DNA of 64,000 bases from an uncultured Fretibacterium sp. (lineage in GTDB: Bacteria; Synergistota; Synergistia; Synergistales; Aminobacteriaceae), in contig CAMHMH010000001.1 of assembly GCA_946186205.1 (NCBI GenBank), forward strand, positions 186,001 to 250,000, read 5' to 3'. Positions 1-9,196 of the stretch are shown one piece after another. Below the pieces are notes generated by a model, which was not told the DNA's origin, made no database searches, and saw nothing but the letters and a program-made list of their open reading frames with translations. The translations under genes and the position numbers were made by a program. Position 1 is the stretch's first letter. Each line of letters begins with the position of its first letter.

Positions 1-623
1 ATTAACGTTGTCTCGAAATCTTTCGGGCTTGTTACTGTGAGTCCCTCGTCATTCTGAGTCCCTCCTGGTATGGGCACCTCGCTTCCGATTACGTAGACCG
101 GGCGCATTTCATTGGGATTGTTCCTGCTGAGTTCCTGATATGCTTTCTCGCACTCCTCAAGCAGCACTGCTCCCCTTTCGGCTATAACGTCATCGCGGAG
201 TCGTTCACTCTTTGAGTCGTCAGCAACCTTCATGCTTGTGTCAATGTGAATCTTCTTGAACCCGGCCATGACGCAAAGCCTCACAAGCTCACGAGCCCGG
301 CTCATAGCTTCAGACTCCGGGAGATTCGACCACACAAGAGGCCCCATATGATCTCCTCCGAGAATGATTCGCTCACGGTCAAATCTCACCTTGTCCGCAA
401 TACCGTAAACGTAATCCCGGAAATCTTGAGGCTTCATTCCCGTGTACCCGCCGTACTGGTTAATCTGATTCGCTGTTCCCTCGATAAGAATCGGAGAGTC
501 GAATCGCTTCCCCTGCTCTAATATCGCCTCTATAGCAAGCTCGTTTGCTGTGCAGTAAGACGGCAGTCCTGAGTGTATTCCTGATTTCCTTCGTTCTGAG
601 ATGTCAAGCAAAGGATTCCGCAA
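1..623 (-). CDS. gatZ: D-tagatose-bisphosphate aldolase, class II, non-catalytic subunit (GatZ/KbaZ family), partial
   Basis: The gene starts at a TTG (621-623) preceded by GGAG at 635-638 and runs off the left edge, so only about the first 207 of an expected ~420 residues are seen. The reading frame shows GatZ/KbaZ hallmarks: SYCTANELAIEAILEQG near the start, then IEGTANQINQYGGYTGM, LGGDHMGP and VPIPGGTQ. In the family this subunit supports or stabilises a class II aldolase (GatY/KbaY) that splits tagatose 1,6-bisphosphate to glycerone phosphate and glyceraldehyde 3-phosphate in the cytoplasm. It lies 72 bp downstream of a PfkB-type sugar kinase on the same strand, so the two probably form a ketose or galactitol-type catabolic unit. 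No catalytic GatY partner is visible in this window. Confidence 0.85.
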   Translation of the reverse strand, partial: MRNPLLDISERRKSGIHSGLPSYCTANELAIEAILEQGKRFDSPILIEGTANQINQYGGYTGMKPQDFRDYVYGIADKVRFDRERIILGGDHMGPLVWSNLPESEAMSRARELVRLCVMAGFKKIHIDTSMKVADDSKSERLRDDVIAERGAVLLEECEKAYQELSRNNPNEMRPVYVIGSEVPIPGGTQNDEGLTVTSPKDFETTL

Positions 624-695
624 CGTGGTAATTTCTCCTTTCACAAAAATAAAAGCCCCGCAAGTTTTCACAGGGCTTCAATGTCTCATATATAG

Positions 696-1637
696 TTATG
701 ACTCCTCTGTCATTTTGCGGACTGACTCAGGCGAGATTTTACCCTCCATCGGCCCGAATGCGGCGGCGTTCAATGCTCCTGCTGCTGCTCCCATTTTCGC
801 GCACTCTGATAACGTTTTCCCTTCAGCAAGCCCGCAGATGAAAGCGGCATCATATGAGTCCCCTGCCCCGGTCGCGTCCTCCTGAATGACTTTGTAGACT
901 GGCTGTGAGACTTCGAGTCCCTTCCGCGTGTAAATGCCTGAGCCTTTAGAGCCGTTCTTAAGCACAAGGACTTCAAGCGACGGATTAGCGAACACTGACT
1001 CTATTGCCTCGTTAAGGTCATCTTTTCCCGCAAACATTTTCAGCTCAGAGACTCCCGGCATTAATATTGATGAGCTTCTGAAAACTTCCTGTAGCATTCC
1101 GAGAACCGCATTGTCTTTCAGCATTTCGAGTCTCACATTCGGGTCAAAAGAGATTTTCACGCCGTGAGACTTCATCATGTTCATAGTCTTGACGATTTCA
1201 CGCGCAAAATTAACGTCAGCCATTAATGAACAGCCCATTATGTGAAAGTATTTCGTGTCCTCAAAGCCTGTGAAACTCTCAGGAGCTTTAGCCTTAACGC
1301 ATGGTGAGTTGTCCATGTAGAAGAGGAACTTGCGCGAACCGTCAGCAAAATACGTAACGAACGCTATACCCGTATGGCCGTCTTCAGGAATGATTACCCG
1401 GCTCACGTCAACGCCGTCATGCTTAAGCCGCTTCATAATGTTTTCGCCGAAATCATCATTGCCGACTCCGCTGATTATCGCTGTAGAATGTCCGAGTCGA
1501 GCCGCTGTGCTGATGAAAATTCCGGGCGCGCCGCTTGGGAATGGCCCGCGGAAATAATCGGACTCATATAACGGTATATCTTCTTTCGGGCGCATTATCT
1601 CAACAAGTAATTCGCCCATTGTTACAATTTCTGCCAT
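696..1637 (-). CDS. PfkB (ribokinase) family carbohydrate kinase
   Basis: A 313-residue cytoplasmic sugar kinase. The N-terminus (TMGELLVEIMRP) and the C-terminal anion-hole motif DATGAGDSYDAAF identify the PfkB family. The second Asp of GAGD is the expected catalytic base, although the usual Phe after GAGD is replaced by SY. A GVGNDDFGENI segment near residue 58 is the sugar-binding strand-turn typical of 2-keto-3-deoxygluconate, fructose and tagatose kinases. GGGGG precedes the ATG by about a dozen bases. The gatZ-like gene follows directly, so phosphorylation of tagatose or a related ketose is a reasonable inference, but the substrate cannot be read from the sequence. Confidence 0.85.
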   Translation of the reverse strand: MAEIVTMGELLVEIMRPKEDIPLYESDYFRGPFPSGAPGIFISTAARLGHSTAIISGVGNDDFGENIMKRLKHDGVDVSRVIIPEDGHTGIAFVTYFADGSRKFLFYMDNSPCVKAKAPESFTGFEDTKYFHIMGCSLMADVNFAREIVKTMNMMKSHGVKISFDPNVRLEMLKDNAVLGMLQEVFRSSSILMPGVSELKMFAGKDDLNEAIESVFANPSLEVLVLKNGSKGSGIYTRKGLEVSQPVYKVIQEDATGAGDSYDAAFICGLAEGKTLSECAKMGAAAGALNAAAFGPMEGKISPESVRKMTEES

Positions 1638-1734
1638 GAAAAAGACTTGCCCCCTTGATGCTGAGGATGATAGATATTGTTGTGGGATTCAACGGTGAGT
1701 TTACTATAACTGACTGGAAATGTAAAACTTTCAG

Positions 1735-1814
1735 TGCGGAGGAGGGGACTTGAACCCCTACGTCTAAGACACCAGATCCTAAGTCTGACGCGTCTACCAT
1801 TCCGCCACCCCCGC
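1735..1814 (-). tRNA. tRNA-Leu (anticodon UAG)
   Basis: Read on the minus strand this folds as a class II tRNA. The acceptor stem is GCGGGGG/CCTCCGC with discriminator A. The D arm is closed by GCG/CGC-type pairs, the anticodon stem-loop is TCAGA-CTTAGGA-TCTGG with anticodon TAG in the loop, there is a long variable arm, and the T arm is AGGGG-TTCAAGT-CCCCT. The 3' CCA is not encoded. It decodes CUA and related leucine codons. It sits in the 97-bp-plus gap between the RelE-type toxin and the sugar kinase. Confidence 0.95.
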
Positions 1815-1837
1815 AGCTTCTTGCTATTGTATCACGC

Positions 1838-2104
1838 TTACTTGTATATGTTGCTACGATGTCCTATTTCAAGCACAAGCACAACAAGGACATCATTACG
1901 AATTTCGCATATCAGGCGGTAATCTCCCACACGGTAACGCCACTGCCCTGCGCGTGAACCCGTAAGACCTTTTTCGCGCTGTCTTGGGTCATCAATTTCC
2001 GAAAGCCTGTCTAAATATTTCTCAAACTGGACTCGTATGGGCTTGTCTAATTTCTTCAGCGTATCACGTGCGGTTTTCTCAAACTCAATTTTCCAGTGCT
2101 GCAA
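1838..2104 (-). CDS. RelE/ParE-superfamily toxin
   Basis: An 88-residue basic protein with the RelE mRNA-interferase layout: KIEFEKTARDTLKKLDKP at the start, then a central KGLTGSRAGQWRYRVGDYRLI strand pair and a C-terminal VLEIGHRSNIY strand. In the family such proteins cut mRNA on the ribosome, or in ParE relatives poison gyrase. The R-x-R-x-GDYR core favours the RelE branch. The start is a TTG at 2102-2104 inside the last codons of the antitoxin gene, with an AAGG just upstream, so its translation is coupled to that of its antidote. The next feature downstream is the tRNA-Leu. Confidence 0.85.
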   Translation of the reverse strand: MQHWKIEFEKTARDTLKKLDKPIRVQFEKYLDRLSEIDDPRQREKGLTGSRAGQWRYRVGDYRLICEIRNDVLVVLVLEIGHRSNIYK

Positions 2105-2300
2105 GTTCGGCCTTCACTTTGTCCCATGAATGAATTTCTGTCCTGCCTGATTTCACGGCTTGGGATATTTCTGCTCCCGTGTCGCTGTCCTCAAAGTATT
2201 CTTTCAGGAGTTCGACCGCTAAATCCTCGCACGGCCTGTTGAACTCGCGCCCCCATTCTGACACACGCGCTTCAAGCTCAGGCGTAAGAGTTATTATCAT
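2085..2300 (-). CDS. RelB-like antitoxin of the adjacent RelE-type toxin
   Basis: A 71-residue acidic protein. It opens with [16 protein letters not shown], the short beta-strand-helix start of ribbon-helix-helix style antitoxins, and ends in an acidic helical tail (GRTEIHSWDKVKAELAALEN) of the kind that wraps its toxin. It overlaps the toxin start by 20 bp. Its own ATG overlaps the purF stop (ATGA, 2297-2300), so the pair is expressed as the tail of the purC-purF transcript unless an internal promoter exists. Such antitoxins usually bind and repress their own promoter, but none is evident here. Confidence 0.75.
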   Translation of the reverse strand: MIITLTPELEARVSEWGREFNRPCEDLAVELLKEYFEDSDTGAEISQAVKSGRTEIHSWDKVKAELAALEN

Positions 2301-3688
2301 GACAATTCACCTCCGCTTACAGGGACTTCCATCGGGTAATTGCCGTCAAAACATGCCTTGCAGTATGAGTCCTCACAGCAGACTTCACGCAAACTCTCTT
2401 CACTGAGATATGTCAATGAGTCCGCGCCTAAGTATTCGCAGATTTCCTCCGGGGATTTCTGCACAGCTATGAGCTTCTCACGGTGAGGAGTGTCAATCCC
2501 AAAGTAGCACGAGAATTTTACTTCAGGAGATGCCGCGCAAACGTGAATCTCTTTCGCCCCGGCATCACGCAGATGTCCCACAATACGACGCAGAGTCGTC
2601 CCTCTCACTATTGAGTCGTCAATGATGATTAGCCTTTTGCCCTCAATGTTTCGCCGAATCGTAGACAGCTTTATTCTCACAGCGTCATCACGCATTGCCT
2701 GTGATGGAAGTATGAACGTCCGCCCCATGTATTTGTTCTTTATGAGTCCCTCGCCGTATGGAATCCCGGAAGCCTCAGCGTAGCCAATCGCAGCAGGTAT
2801 ACCCGAATCAGGCACGGCCATGACAACATCAGCTTCAATCTTGCGCTGACTCGCTAACTTCATTCCGCAACGACGACGGAAATCATACACGCTCACTCCG
2901 TCAACAATCGAGTCAGGCCTCGCAAAATATACCATCTCGAACACACAAAGATTCTTCCTGCACCAGTGAGAAGGCTCAATAAATCTCAGTCCGTCCTTGT
3001 CAGCAACAACTACTTCACCGGGGCGGACATCACGCACAAATTCAGCGTCAAGTGCTTCAAGCGCGCATGTCTCAGACGCAAACACAAAGCCCGAATCATT
3101 CTTGAGCTTCCCTATGCACAGCGGGTGAAGGCCGTATGAATCCCGGACTCCGATTAACTTGTCGCCGATCGTAATCACAAGAACATACGCGCCCTTAATG
3201 AGGCTCATTGCGTTTTTGATTCCCGCCTCGATTCCACGACTCCCGTGCTGGCATATAAGGTTGAGGATTGATTCTGAGTCGCTCGTTGTGTGGAAGATTA
3301 CGCCCTCATCTGTGAGCATTTCCCGGAGGCTTTCAGCGTTGACGAGATTCCCGTTGTGCGCTAATGCTATTTCTCCGAGTCTGCAACTTGCCACTAAAGG
3401 CTGTGCGCTTCTCTGTGAACCGTCGCCAGCTGTCGAATATCTCACATGGCCGATCGCTATATTACCCGGCAATTTCGCAAAGTCATAGCCCCGGAAGACT
3501 TCACCCGCGAGTCCCAAATCTTTGCGGATCTCAATTTTCCCCGCAGAGTTCGCAGCAATCCCGGCACTTTCCTGCCCTCTGTGCTGTAATGCGTACAGCC
3601 CGTAATACACCAAGTGAGACGCTTGCCCGGCCTCATCGTTAAGATACACGCCAATCACGCCGCACTCCTCGTGAATCTCATCAGACAT
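2297..3688 (-). CDS. purF: Amidophosphoribosyltransferase
   Basis: This 463-residue enzyme catalyses the committed step of purine synthesis: PRPP plus glutamine gives 5-phosphoribosylamine. An EECGVIGVY motif places the N-terminal nucleophile at Cys9 after a short propeptide that should be removed. The glutaminase core HRGQESAGI and the PRPP loop [12 protein letters not shown] are intact. Cysteines in [20 protein letters not shown] and SYCKACFDG match the four 4Fe-4S ligands of the Bacillus-type enzyme. It overlaps purC by 8 bp and is followed by the toxin-antitoxin pair through an ATGA overlap. Confidence 0.97.
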   Translation of the reverse strand: MSDEIHEECGVIGVYLNDEAGQASHLVYYGLYALQHRGQESAGIAANSAGKIEIRKDLGLAGEVFRGYDFAKLPGNIAIGHVRYSTAGDGSQRSAQPLVASCRLGEIALAHNGNLVNAESLREMLTDEGVIFHTTSDSESILNLICQHGSRGIEAGIKNAMSLIKGAYVLVITIGDKLIGVRDSYGLHPLCIGKLKNDSGFVFASETCALEALDAEFVRDVRPGEVVVADKDGLRFIEPSHWCRKNLCVFEMVYFARPDSIVDGVSVYDFRRRCGMKLASQRKIEADVVMAVPDSGIPAAIGYAEASGIPYGEGLIKNKYMGRTFILPSQAMRDDAVRIKLSTIRRNIEGKRLIIIDDSIVRGTTLRRIVGHLRDAGAKEIHVCAASPEVKFSCYFGIDTPHREKLIAVQKSPEEICEYLGADSLTYLSEESLREVCCEDSYCKACFDGNYPMEVPVSGGELS

Positions 3689-4406
3689 TTTTTTGTTCGG
3701 TTATGCGCCTGAATATTTCCTCGTAGGCTTCCTCTACTCCGCCCATGTCCCTGCGGAATCTGTCCTTGTCGAGCTTCTCATTCGTCTTTGCGTCCCAGAA
3801 ACGGCACGTGTCAGGCGATATTTCATCAGCAAGAATGATACTGCCATCGGGTAATCTTCCGGCCTCTATCTTGAAGTCCACGAGCTTGACCCCAATCCCC
3901 GCAAAAAATTCCTTCAGCACATCATTCACTTTATACGCCATTTCGCGAATCGCTTTCAGTTCGTCTTCTGTCGCAACTCCCAACGCTATTATGTGGCTGT
4001 CGTTGATTAACGGGTCATTGAGCGCGTCATTCTTGAGGGAAAATTCAAGCGTCGGGCATTTCAGCGCAGTACCTTCCTCGACTCCGTAACGCTTTGAGAA
4101 TGATCCGGCGGCTGTGTTGCGTATGATTATCTCAAGAGGGACTATCTCAACTGCTTTCACGAGTGTCTCACGGTCGCTCAACTGCTCCACAAAATGAGTC
4201 TTGACTCCGTTCTTCTCAAGAAGCCTGAACATCATATTGCTCATCTTGTTGTTGATTACGCCTTTTCCCGTTATTGTCCCGTGCTTGAGGCCGTTGAAGG
4301 CGGTTGCGTCGTCTTTGTACTCTACAATATAGTATGAAGGGTCTGAGGTTGCAAAAACTTTCTTTGCTTTTCCCTCGTATCTCTGCTCAAGTTTCGTGAT
4401 GTCCAT
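3681..4406 (-). CDS. purC: Phosphoribosylaminoimidazole-succinocarboxamide synthase (SAICAR synthetase)
   Basis: A 241-residue ATP-dependent ligase that joins aspartate to CAIR in purine synthesis. The family start [18 protein letters not shown] and the later [12 protein letters not shown] and [10 protein letters not shown] motifs are clear. The start was placed at the ATG at 4404-4406 because AAGGAAGG lies just upstream. A longer reading frame continues to 4532 but would run through the promoter and the intergenic repeat. It is the first gene of the purC-purF-antitoxin-toxin transcription unit. Confidence 0.95.
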   Translation of the reverse strand: MDITKLEQRYEGKAKKVFATSDPSYYIVEYKDDATAFNGLKHGTITGKGVINNKMSNMMFRLLEKNGVKTHFVEQLSDRETLVKAVEIVPLEIIIRNTAAGSFSKRYGVEEGTALKCPTLEFSLKNDALNDPLINDSHIIALGVATEDELKAIREMAYKVNDVLKEFFAGIGVKLVDFKIEAGRLPDGSIILADEISPDTCRFWDAKTNEKLDKDRFRRDMGGVEEAYEEIFRRITEQKNV

Positions 4407-4445
4407 GATGATTTTTTCCTTCCTTGTGAATTGCTCAATGATAAT

Positions 4446-4451
4446 ATTATA
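4446..4451 (-). promoter_or_regulatory. Putative -10 element upstream of purC
   Basis: A perfect TATAAT on the minus strand, 40 bp before the purC start codon. No good -35 is seen at 16-18 bp; TTTACA lies 22 bp upstream. Confidence 0.45.
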
Positions 4452-4496
4452 CATGTCGGCCAAAATTTGAAATTGTAAACCAGTATCATGCGCATC

Positions 4497-4653
4497 AAGA
4501 CCGAATCGGCAATTTGCTCTTGAGACATACAAGACCGAATAGGCGAATCAGTTTTGAGACACTCGGAACACTTTTAGAATCTCAGAACCGAATCGGCAGT
4601 TTGCTCTTGAGACATACAAGACCGAATCGGCAATTTTGTTTTGAGACACACGG
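4497..4653. repeat. Intergenic direct repeat array, GACCGAATCGG family (locus A)
   Basis: Four related units begin at about 4497, 4531, 4584 and 4618. Each starts AAGACCGAATCGGC (or a one- or two-base variant) and ends in TTGAGACAYAC or TTGAGACACWCGG. Units 1 and 3 are nearly identical over 34 bp. The array fills the space between the purC promoter and the small membrane protein gene. The same core recurs near 20.4 kb and 53.1 kb. No open frame, transposase or CRISPR-like spacing accompanies it. Confidence 0.8.
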
Positions 4654-4661
4654 AAGCATTT

Positions 4662-4865
4662 TCACTCGTCAGAATCAAAGAAGTCTTTACGCTTCCAGTA
4701 CCACAAGCCCATAGCAAGCCCGCCGAAAATGAAGCCCGCGATTAATCCGCCCACAACATAATCAACATTAATCCCCCCGCCGAACAGCGAGCTTCCATAA
4801 CCCGCGAGGGCATATCCGAATGAGATGACGCAGAGAAGAGACAATGTAGTGATGAACAAACGCAT
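4662..4865 (-). CDS. Small two-helix inner-membrane protein, function unknown
   Basis: A 67-residue protein with two predicted membrane spans, residues ~3-23 and ~34-56, separated by a glycine-rich loop. It ends in a charged tail WKRKDFFDSDE that should face the cytoplasm. The ATG at 4865 has a weak GGCGGTG upstream. It lies divergent from the large secreted protease and downstream of a repeat array, with no functional neighbour to hint at its role. The codon pattern and clean membrane topology support it being real, but the family is not recognised. Confidence 0.6.
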   Translation of the reverse strand: MRLFITTLSLLCVISFGYALAGYGSSLFGGGINVDYVVGGLIAGFIFGGLAMGLWYWKRKDFFDSDE

Positions 4866-4950
4866 GATTTTTTCACCGCCTGTAATAAAATAAATGAGAG
4901 TTTACACCGAAAAATAATTATTCACATATAACATGAAAGGAGAAATTATC

Positions 4951-7900
4951 ATGCAGAAATTTCTGGCACGCGCTTTGATTTCTGTACTGCTGATTCTGAC
5001 TCTCGGACTGGTTCCGGGCTTCGCAGATGATGAAGGAGAAATAAGACCTTTATCCCCCGCGTTTCTCGAATGGCAGTCAAAGAAGGAATCCGAGTCAGAT
5101 TTGCCGTCCTCAAAGAATGCTATGCCCGGTGAAAATGATTCGGGCGGCTATATCCCCTTCCCTGTAGACCTGTCTCACCTTGCGGAAAATCCCCCCGATG
5201 AGTCATCGCCATATCCCAACAGGAAAGACTCGGCACTTCCTGAAGCGTTTGACCTGCGGAATGTTGACGGGAAATCGTACGTTACGAGCGTGAAGAGTCA
5301 GCTGCCTTACGGAACATGCTGGGCGTTCGCGTCAATCGGAGCAATTGAGTCGAACATGCTGATGCAGGGTCTTGGGACTTACGACTTGTCGGAGATGCAT
5401 ATAGCTTGGTACGCATTCAGGGGTGATGACAAATCTGCGGCGTTCTACAACATGCACAGCTCAAGTTTTGCGACTGTCATGGGTCATGGCGGAAATTCGT
5501 TTTACCCTGCGGCGGTTTTCACGAGGCTTTCGGGCCCTGCATATGAGTCTGAAGTTCCTTACGGCAAGGACAAGCAGCCCACATCGGGAAGCCCTGACGA
5601 TTACACGAGGGCGGCAAGAGTCCGGGAAATATACTACCTGAACTACCACAATGAACCGAACGTGAACGCATCAGACTCAGCAAGGGACATCATAAAGCGC
5701 AGGATTATGGAGACTGGTGCGGTTGTTGGAAATTATTACAGCAACAACGGGAGTTACTACAAATCGCCCTCAGCAGGAACAAACTATTACTACAACAGCG
5801 GCGCGACGAATCACGCTGTGCAGATAATCGGATGGGACGACAATTATTCGCGCAGCAACTTCAAGACAAAACCAAGTGTTGACGGCGCATGGCTCATCAA
5901 AAACTCATGGGACGATACATGGTGGACAGGCACGGACGATGTCGGCGACAATGGCTGCTTCTGGATGTCCTACGCCCAGCACTTGACGGAAGGCAGCGCG
6001 TTCATCACCGAGAAGGCTGACAGCAAAATGAAGGCGTATTACTATGATGCTTTAGGCTGGTGCGGCTCATTGGGCTACAGCGGGTCAACAGTATGCGCCG
6101 CAAACGTCTTCAAGGCTGAGAGGGACGGCGAGACTCTTACGGAAGTGGGAATCATTACGCCAGACAACAACGTGAGCTACGAGATAAACATTTACGCGGG
6201 AATGTCATCAATGCCGACAAGCAGCCCTATACCTTCAGGAAACAGGGCGGGCGACTCCTCAGCGTCAGGGAAATTTGCTTACGCGGGGTATCACACTGTA
6301 ACGCTTGATGACCCTGTAACACTTTCTGAGGGTGAATATTTCTCTGTCGTAGTGAAGTACACTAACTGCGCGGATATGCCGATCGAAAGAAAAATTTCCG
6401 GCTGGTCAGACAATGCAGTGATTGAAGAAGGGAGCTTCTTTTCGTCAAATGGAACTTCGTGGATTACGGGCAAAAGCAGAAACGCAAACGCAACAATAAA
6501 AGCCTTCACAGTTTCAGGAACAGTAACAGGGACAGCACCCCGCATTCATGACGGCTACCCCGAAGACGCATATATGAACCAGCACTACAGCTACACGGTT
6601 ACAGCGTCAGGCACAAAGCCGGTAACATGGTCAGCAAGCAGCAAGATTCCCGCAGGACTCGCAATCGACTCTGACACGGGCGAAATCTCCGGGACTCCTA
6701 CGACTGAAGGCAGCTACACATTCAGCGTTACTGCGAAAAATTCATACGGCTCAGACACGAAGTCTTACACAATGAATGTATGGGATGTTCCAGAAATTGA
6801 CGCGGAAGAAATCACTGGCTATTTGGGTTACAGCATGAGCCATCAGATGAAATTAACGCCGTCAGTTTCAGCGACATGGAGCACATCTGACACATTGCCG
6901 CCGGGATTGTCTCTCAGCAGCTCAGGACTCATTTCAGGGAAGCCGACAAAAGCCGGGACATTCAGCGCGACACTAAAAGCCGCAACAGCAGCAGGAACAT
7001 CAGAAGCTGCCGTGAAGTTCATCATCAACACGAGGCCGGTGAAGCCCACGATAAGAATCTCAAGCCTCAAAGCCGGGACAATAGGCGAGGAATATTCACA
7101 CGACATTGAAGCGACAGGAACAGAACCCATCACGATAACGATTGAGGGACAGCCCGACGGTATATCGCTCAACGGCGCAACAGCTTACATGTCAGGGACT
7201 CCGAAAACGGCAGGGACTTACAGCATAAAGATTACGGCTGAGAATGTAGCGACCGAACTTGAGAACAAGCCCGTAACAAAAACTGTAAGGTTCACGGTGA
7301 AAGCGCGAAAGCCCGTCATTAATGCCCCTGAGTCACTGCCTGACGCAACTATGAATGAGGATTACGGGTATTATGAGTTCTCGCTTTCTGACGGCACAGC
7401 CCCGGTAACATGGAAAGTTTCAGGACAGCCGGCAGGAATGACAATGAGCAGCTCCGGGACTCTCTCAGGAAAACCGACAAGAGCCGGGAAATTCAACCTC
7501 ACTGTGAGAGCGACAAACTCAGGAGGATATGACTCAGTAAGGATTCCTCTCGTTGTCCTTCAGAAGCCGACGATAACCACAGCGAGAATGGCAAATGCCA
7601 CGACCGACAAGAAATATACCGCACGTTTGAGCGCAAGAGGAAGCACACCGATGTCATGGGAGATTGACGGACTGCCCGACACGATGACATTCACGCAGAA
7701 TGAAGCGGGAACATCCGCAACGATTACGGGGACTCCTTCTGACGCTGAAGACTATGAATTGAAAGTGAAGGTGTCAAACGAGGCCGGAGAAGCAGAGTCA
7801 GCGATAAAATTTCACGTTGCAGGTGTCGCGCCTAAACTAACGGCATCACTTCCCCGCGCAAAAATCGGTGAGGAGTACGACTCTTCAAAGATATACGCCA

Positions 7901-9192
7901 CAGGCACAAAGCCTATAGAGATTACGTATTCGATTCCTGATTCTGAGCTTGCGGAATTTGGAGTGTCGAGCCTCTCTGACTTGGGGCTTGTCTTCACGAG
8001 CGATCCCGAAAACGGTACGGCATCAATCACAGGCACGCCGGAAATCTCGGTGAAGAATCTTCCCATAACATTCAGCGCAACAAATTCCGTCTCATCACGC
8101 CCGGTAACAAAGAAAGCAAACCTCACAATCGCGGGTCAACGGCCGGTGTTCACTCTTCCTGAAGAAAGCTCGGTGAATATTACCTGCGAAGTGAACAGCG
8201 AGATAGCTCTTGATTTCCAGGCTGACGGAACAAGATACATCACCTTCAGCATGAACAAAGTGAACGGCTTCACGCTGACTCAGACGGGAGATTATGACGC
8301 TACATTGATAGGGACAGCCCCCGCGAGAGACTCAACAACAACGCTAACAATAACAGCCTCGAACGCTGACGGCAAATCAACAAGAAGAGTCGTCATTAAG
8401 ACTCAGACTCCCCCGAAAATCACAGCGGTATCATCAGGGACATTATCAAGCGGAAGCACAGCACTTACTGACGCGACACTCAAGAAAAAGTACAGTGTGA
8501 AATTTGCAGCGACAGGAACAAAGACTATCAAGTGGAAAGCTGAAGGCGACATCCCTGACGGCATGAAGTTCAGCAGCGGAACACTCAGCGGGACTCCGAA
8601 AGAAGCCGGGGAATTTTCGTTCAAACTCACGGCCTATAACGCTATCGGCGAGGACACAAAAGAGTTTACTCTCTCTGTAATCGATCCTGATAACGGGAGC
8701 TTGCCAGCAGCAAAGAATGAATCATCACTGACTCAAAATGAAAATGTAAACTCAGACTCGATGACTCAAAACGAAAACGGCGAATCAGAGTCAGCGAGTC
8801 AAAACGGGAACAGCGAGTCCGAATCGCAGACATCAGAATCAAACGTGCAGCCCTCGATCACATTCGGCGAGTCGAGACTCACATCACCGAATGAGTCTGA
8901 GCTTAACGGGAAGGGCTATACGGTTGCGGCTGTTCTTCCGGAGATAAGCGTGAACGTTTCGGGAATGTATGACATTGAAGCGGAACTCTATGAGAATATC
9001 CCGGAGGGTGCGGAGCTTGTATGGCTTGCGTATCCTGAAGAGTCCGGGAAGTCTGAGGATGATGAAATCGCAGAGTTCTACGACGAAGCAGGCGCGGAGA
9101 TTCTCACGGTGCCTTCAAGCCGAAAGATAGTCGTAAGCGCGTGGCTCAATGAAGGCGTGAAGTATTGCCCGGTCATTGCGGTTAAACAGTAA
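4951..9192 (+). CDS. Secreted papain-like (C1A) cysteine protease with eight Ig-like modules
   Basis: A 1413-residue exported protein. The ATG at 4951 follows AAAGGAG; an ATG at 4933 overlaps that ribosome site and is unlikely. A signal peptide ends near VPGFA (residue 25). The catalytic domain carries Cys123 in YGTCWAF, His288 in NHAVQIIGWDD and Asn318 in WLIKNSWDD, the complete papain triad, followed by a lectin-like beta region (~350-520). Eight Ig-like (putative Ig, SGTP-type) domains of ~85-100 residues follow to about residue 1250, most with a P-G-hydrophobic...SG(T/K)P signature. Next comes a Ser/Asn/Glu-rich linker with TQNEN repeats, then a short C-terminal domain. No Synergist-CTERM tail or C-terminal membrane span is visible. 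It probably degrades host or dietary protein outside the cell or in the periplasm. Confidence 0.9.
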   Translation: MQKFLARALISVLLILTLGLVPGFADDEGEIRPLSPAFLEWQSKKESESDLPSSKNAMPGENDSGGYIPFPVDLSHLAENPPDESSPYPNRKDSALPEAFDLRNVDGKSYVTSVKSQLPYGTCWAFASIGAIESNMLMQGLGTYDLSEMHIAWYAFRGDDKSAAFYNMHSSSFATVMGHGGNSFYPAAVFTRLSGPAYESEVPYGKDKQPTSGSPDDYTRAARVREIYYLNYHNEPNVNASDSARDIIKRRIMETGAVVGNYYSNNGSYYKSPSAGTNYYYNSGATNHAVQIIGWDDNYSRSNFKTKPSVDGAWLIKNSWDDTWWTGTDDVGDNGCFWMSYAQHLTEGSAFITEKADSKMKAYYYDALGWCGSLGYSGSTVCAANVFKAERDGETLTEVGIITPDNNVSYEINIYAGMSSMPTSSPIPSGNRAGDSSASGKFAYAGYHTVTLDDPVTLSEGEYFSVVVKYTNCADMPIERKISGWSDNAVIEEGSFFSSNGTSWITGKSRNANATIKAFTVSGTVTGTAPRIHDGYPEDAYMNQHYSYTVTASGTKPVTWSASSKIPAGLAIDSDTGEISGTPTTEGSYTFSVTAKNSYGSDTKSYTMNVWDVPEIDAEEITGYLGYSMSHQMKLTPSVSATWSTSDTLPPGLSLSSSGLISGKPTKAGTFSATLKAATAAGTSEAAVKFIINTRPVKPTIRISSLKAGTIGEEYSHDIEATGTEPITITIEGQPDGISLNGATAYMSGTPKTAGTYSIKITAENVATELENKPVTKTVRFTVKARKPVINAPESLPDATMNEDYGYYEFSLSDGTAPVTWKVSGQPAGMTMSSSGTLSGKPTRAGKFNLTVRATNSGGYDSVRIPLVVLQKPTITTARMANATTDKKYTARLSARGSTPMSWEIDGLPDTMTFTQNEAGTSATITGTPSDAEDYELKVKVSNEAGEAESAIKFHVAGVAPKLTASLPRAKIGEEYDSSKIYATGTKPIEITYSIPDSELAEFGVSSLSDLGLVFTSDPENGTASITGTPEISVKNLPITFSATNSVSSRPVTKKANLTIAGQRPVFTLPEESSVNITCEVNSEIALDFQADGTRYITFSMNKVNGFTLTQTGDYDATLIGTAPARDSTTTLTITASNADGKSTRRVVIKTQTPPKITAVSSGTLSSGSTALTDATLKKKYSVKFAATGTKTIKWKAEGDIPDGMKFSSGTLSGTPKEAGEFSFKLTAYNAIGEDTKEFTLSVIDPDNGSLPAAKNESSLTQNENVNSDSMTQNENGESESASQNGNSESESQTSESNVQPSITFGESRLTSPNESELNGKGYTVAAVLPEISVNVSGMYDIEAELYENIPEGAELVWLAYPEESGKSEDDEIAEFYDEAGAEILTVPSSRKIVVSAWLNEGVKYCPVIAVKQ

Positions 9193-9196
9193 ATAT

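Noticed and set aside
246-521. Plus-strand 91-codon frame
   Set aside because: It is antisense to the GatZ/KbaZ reading frame, which carries clear family motifs.
4407-4532. Upstream extension of purC
   Set aside because: It runs through the promoter region and repeat unit; the start at 4406 has AAGGAAGG and fits family length.
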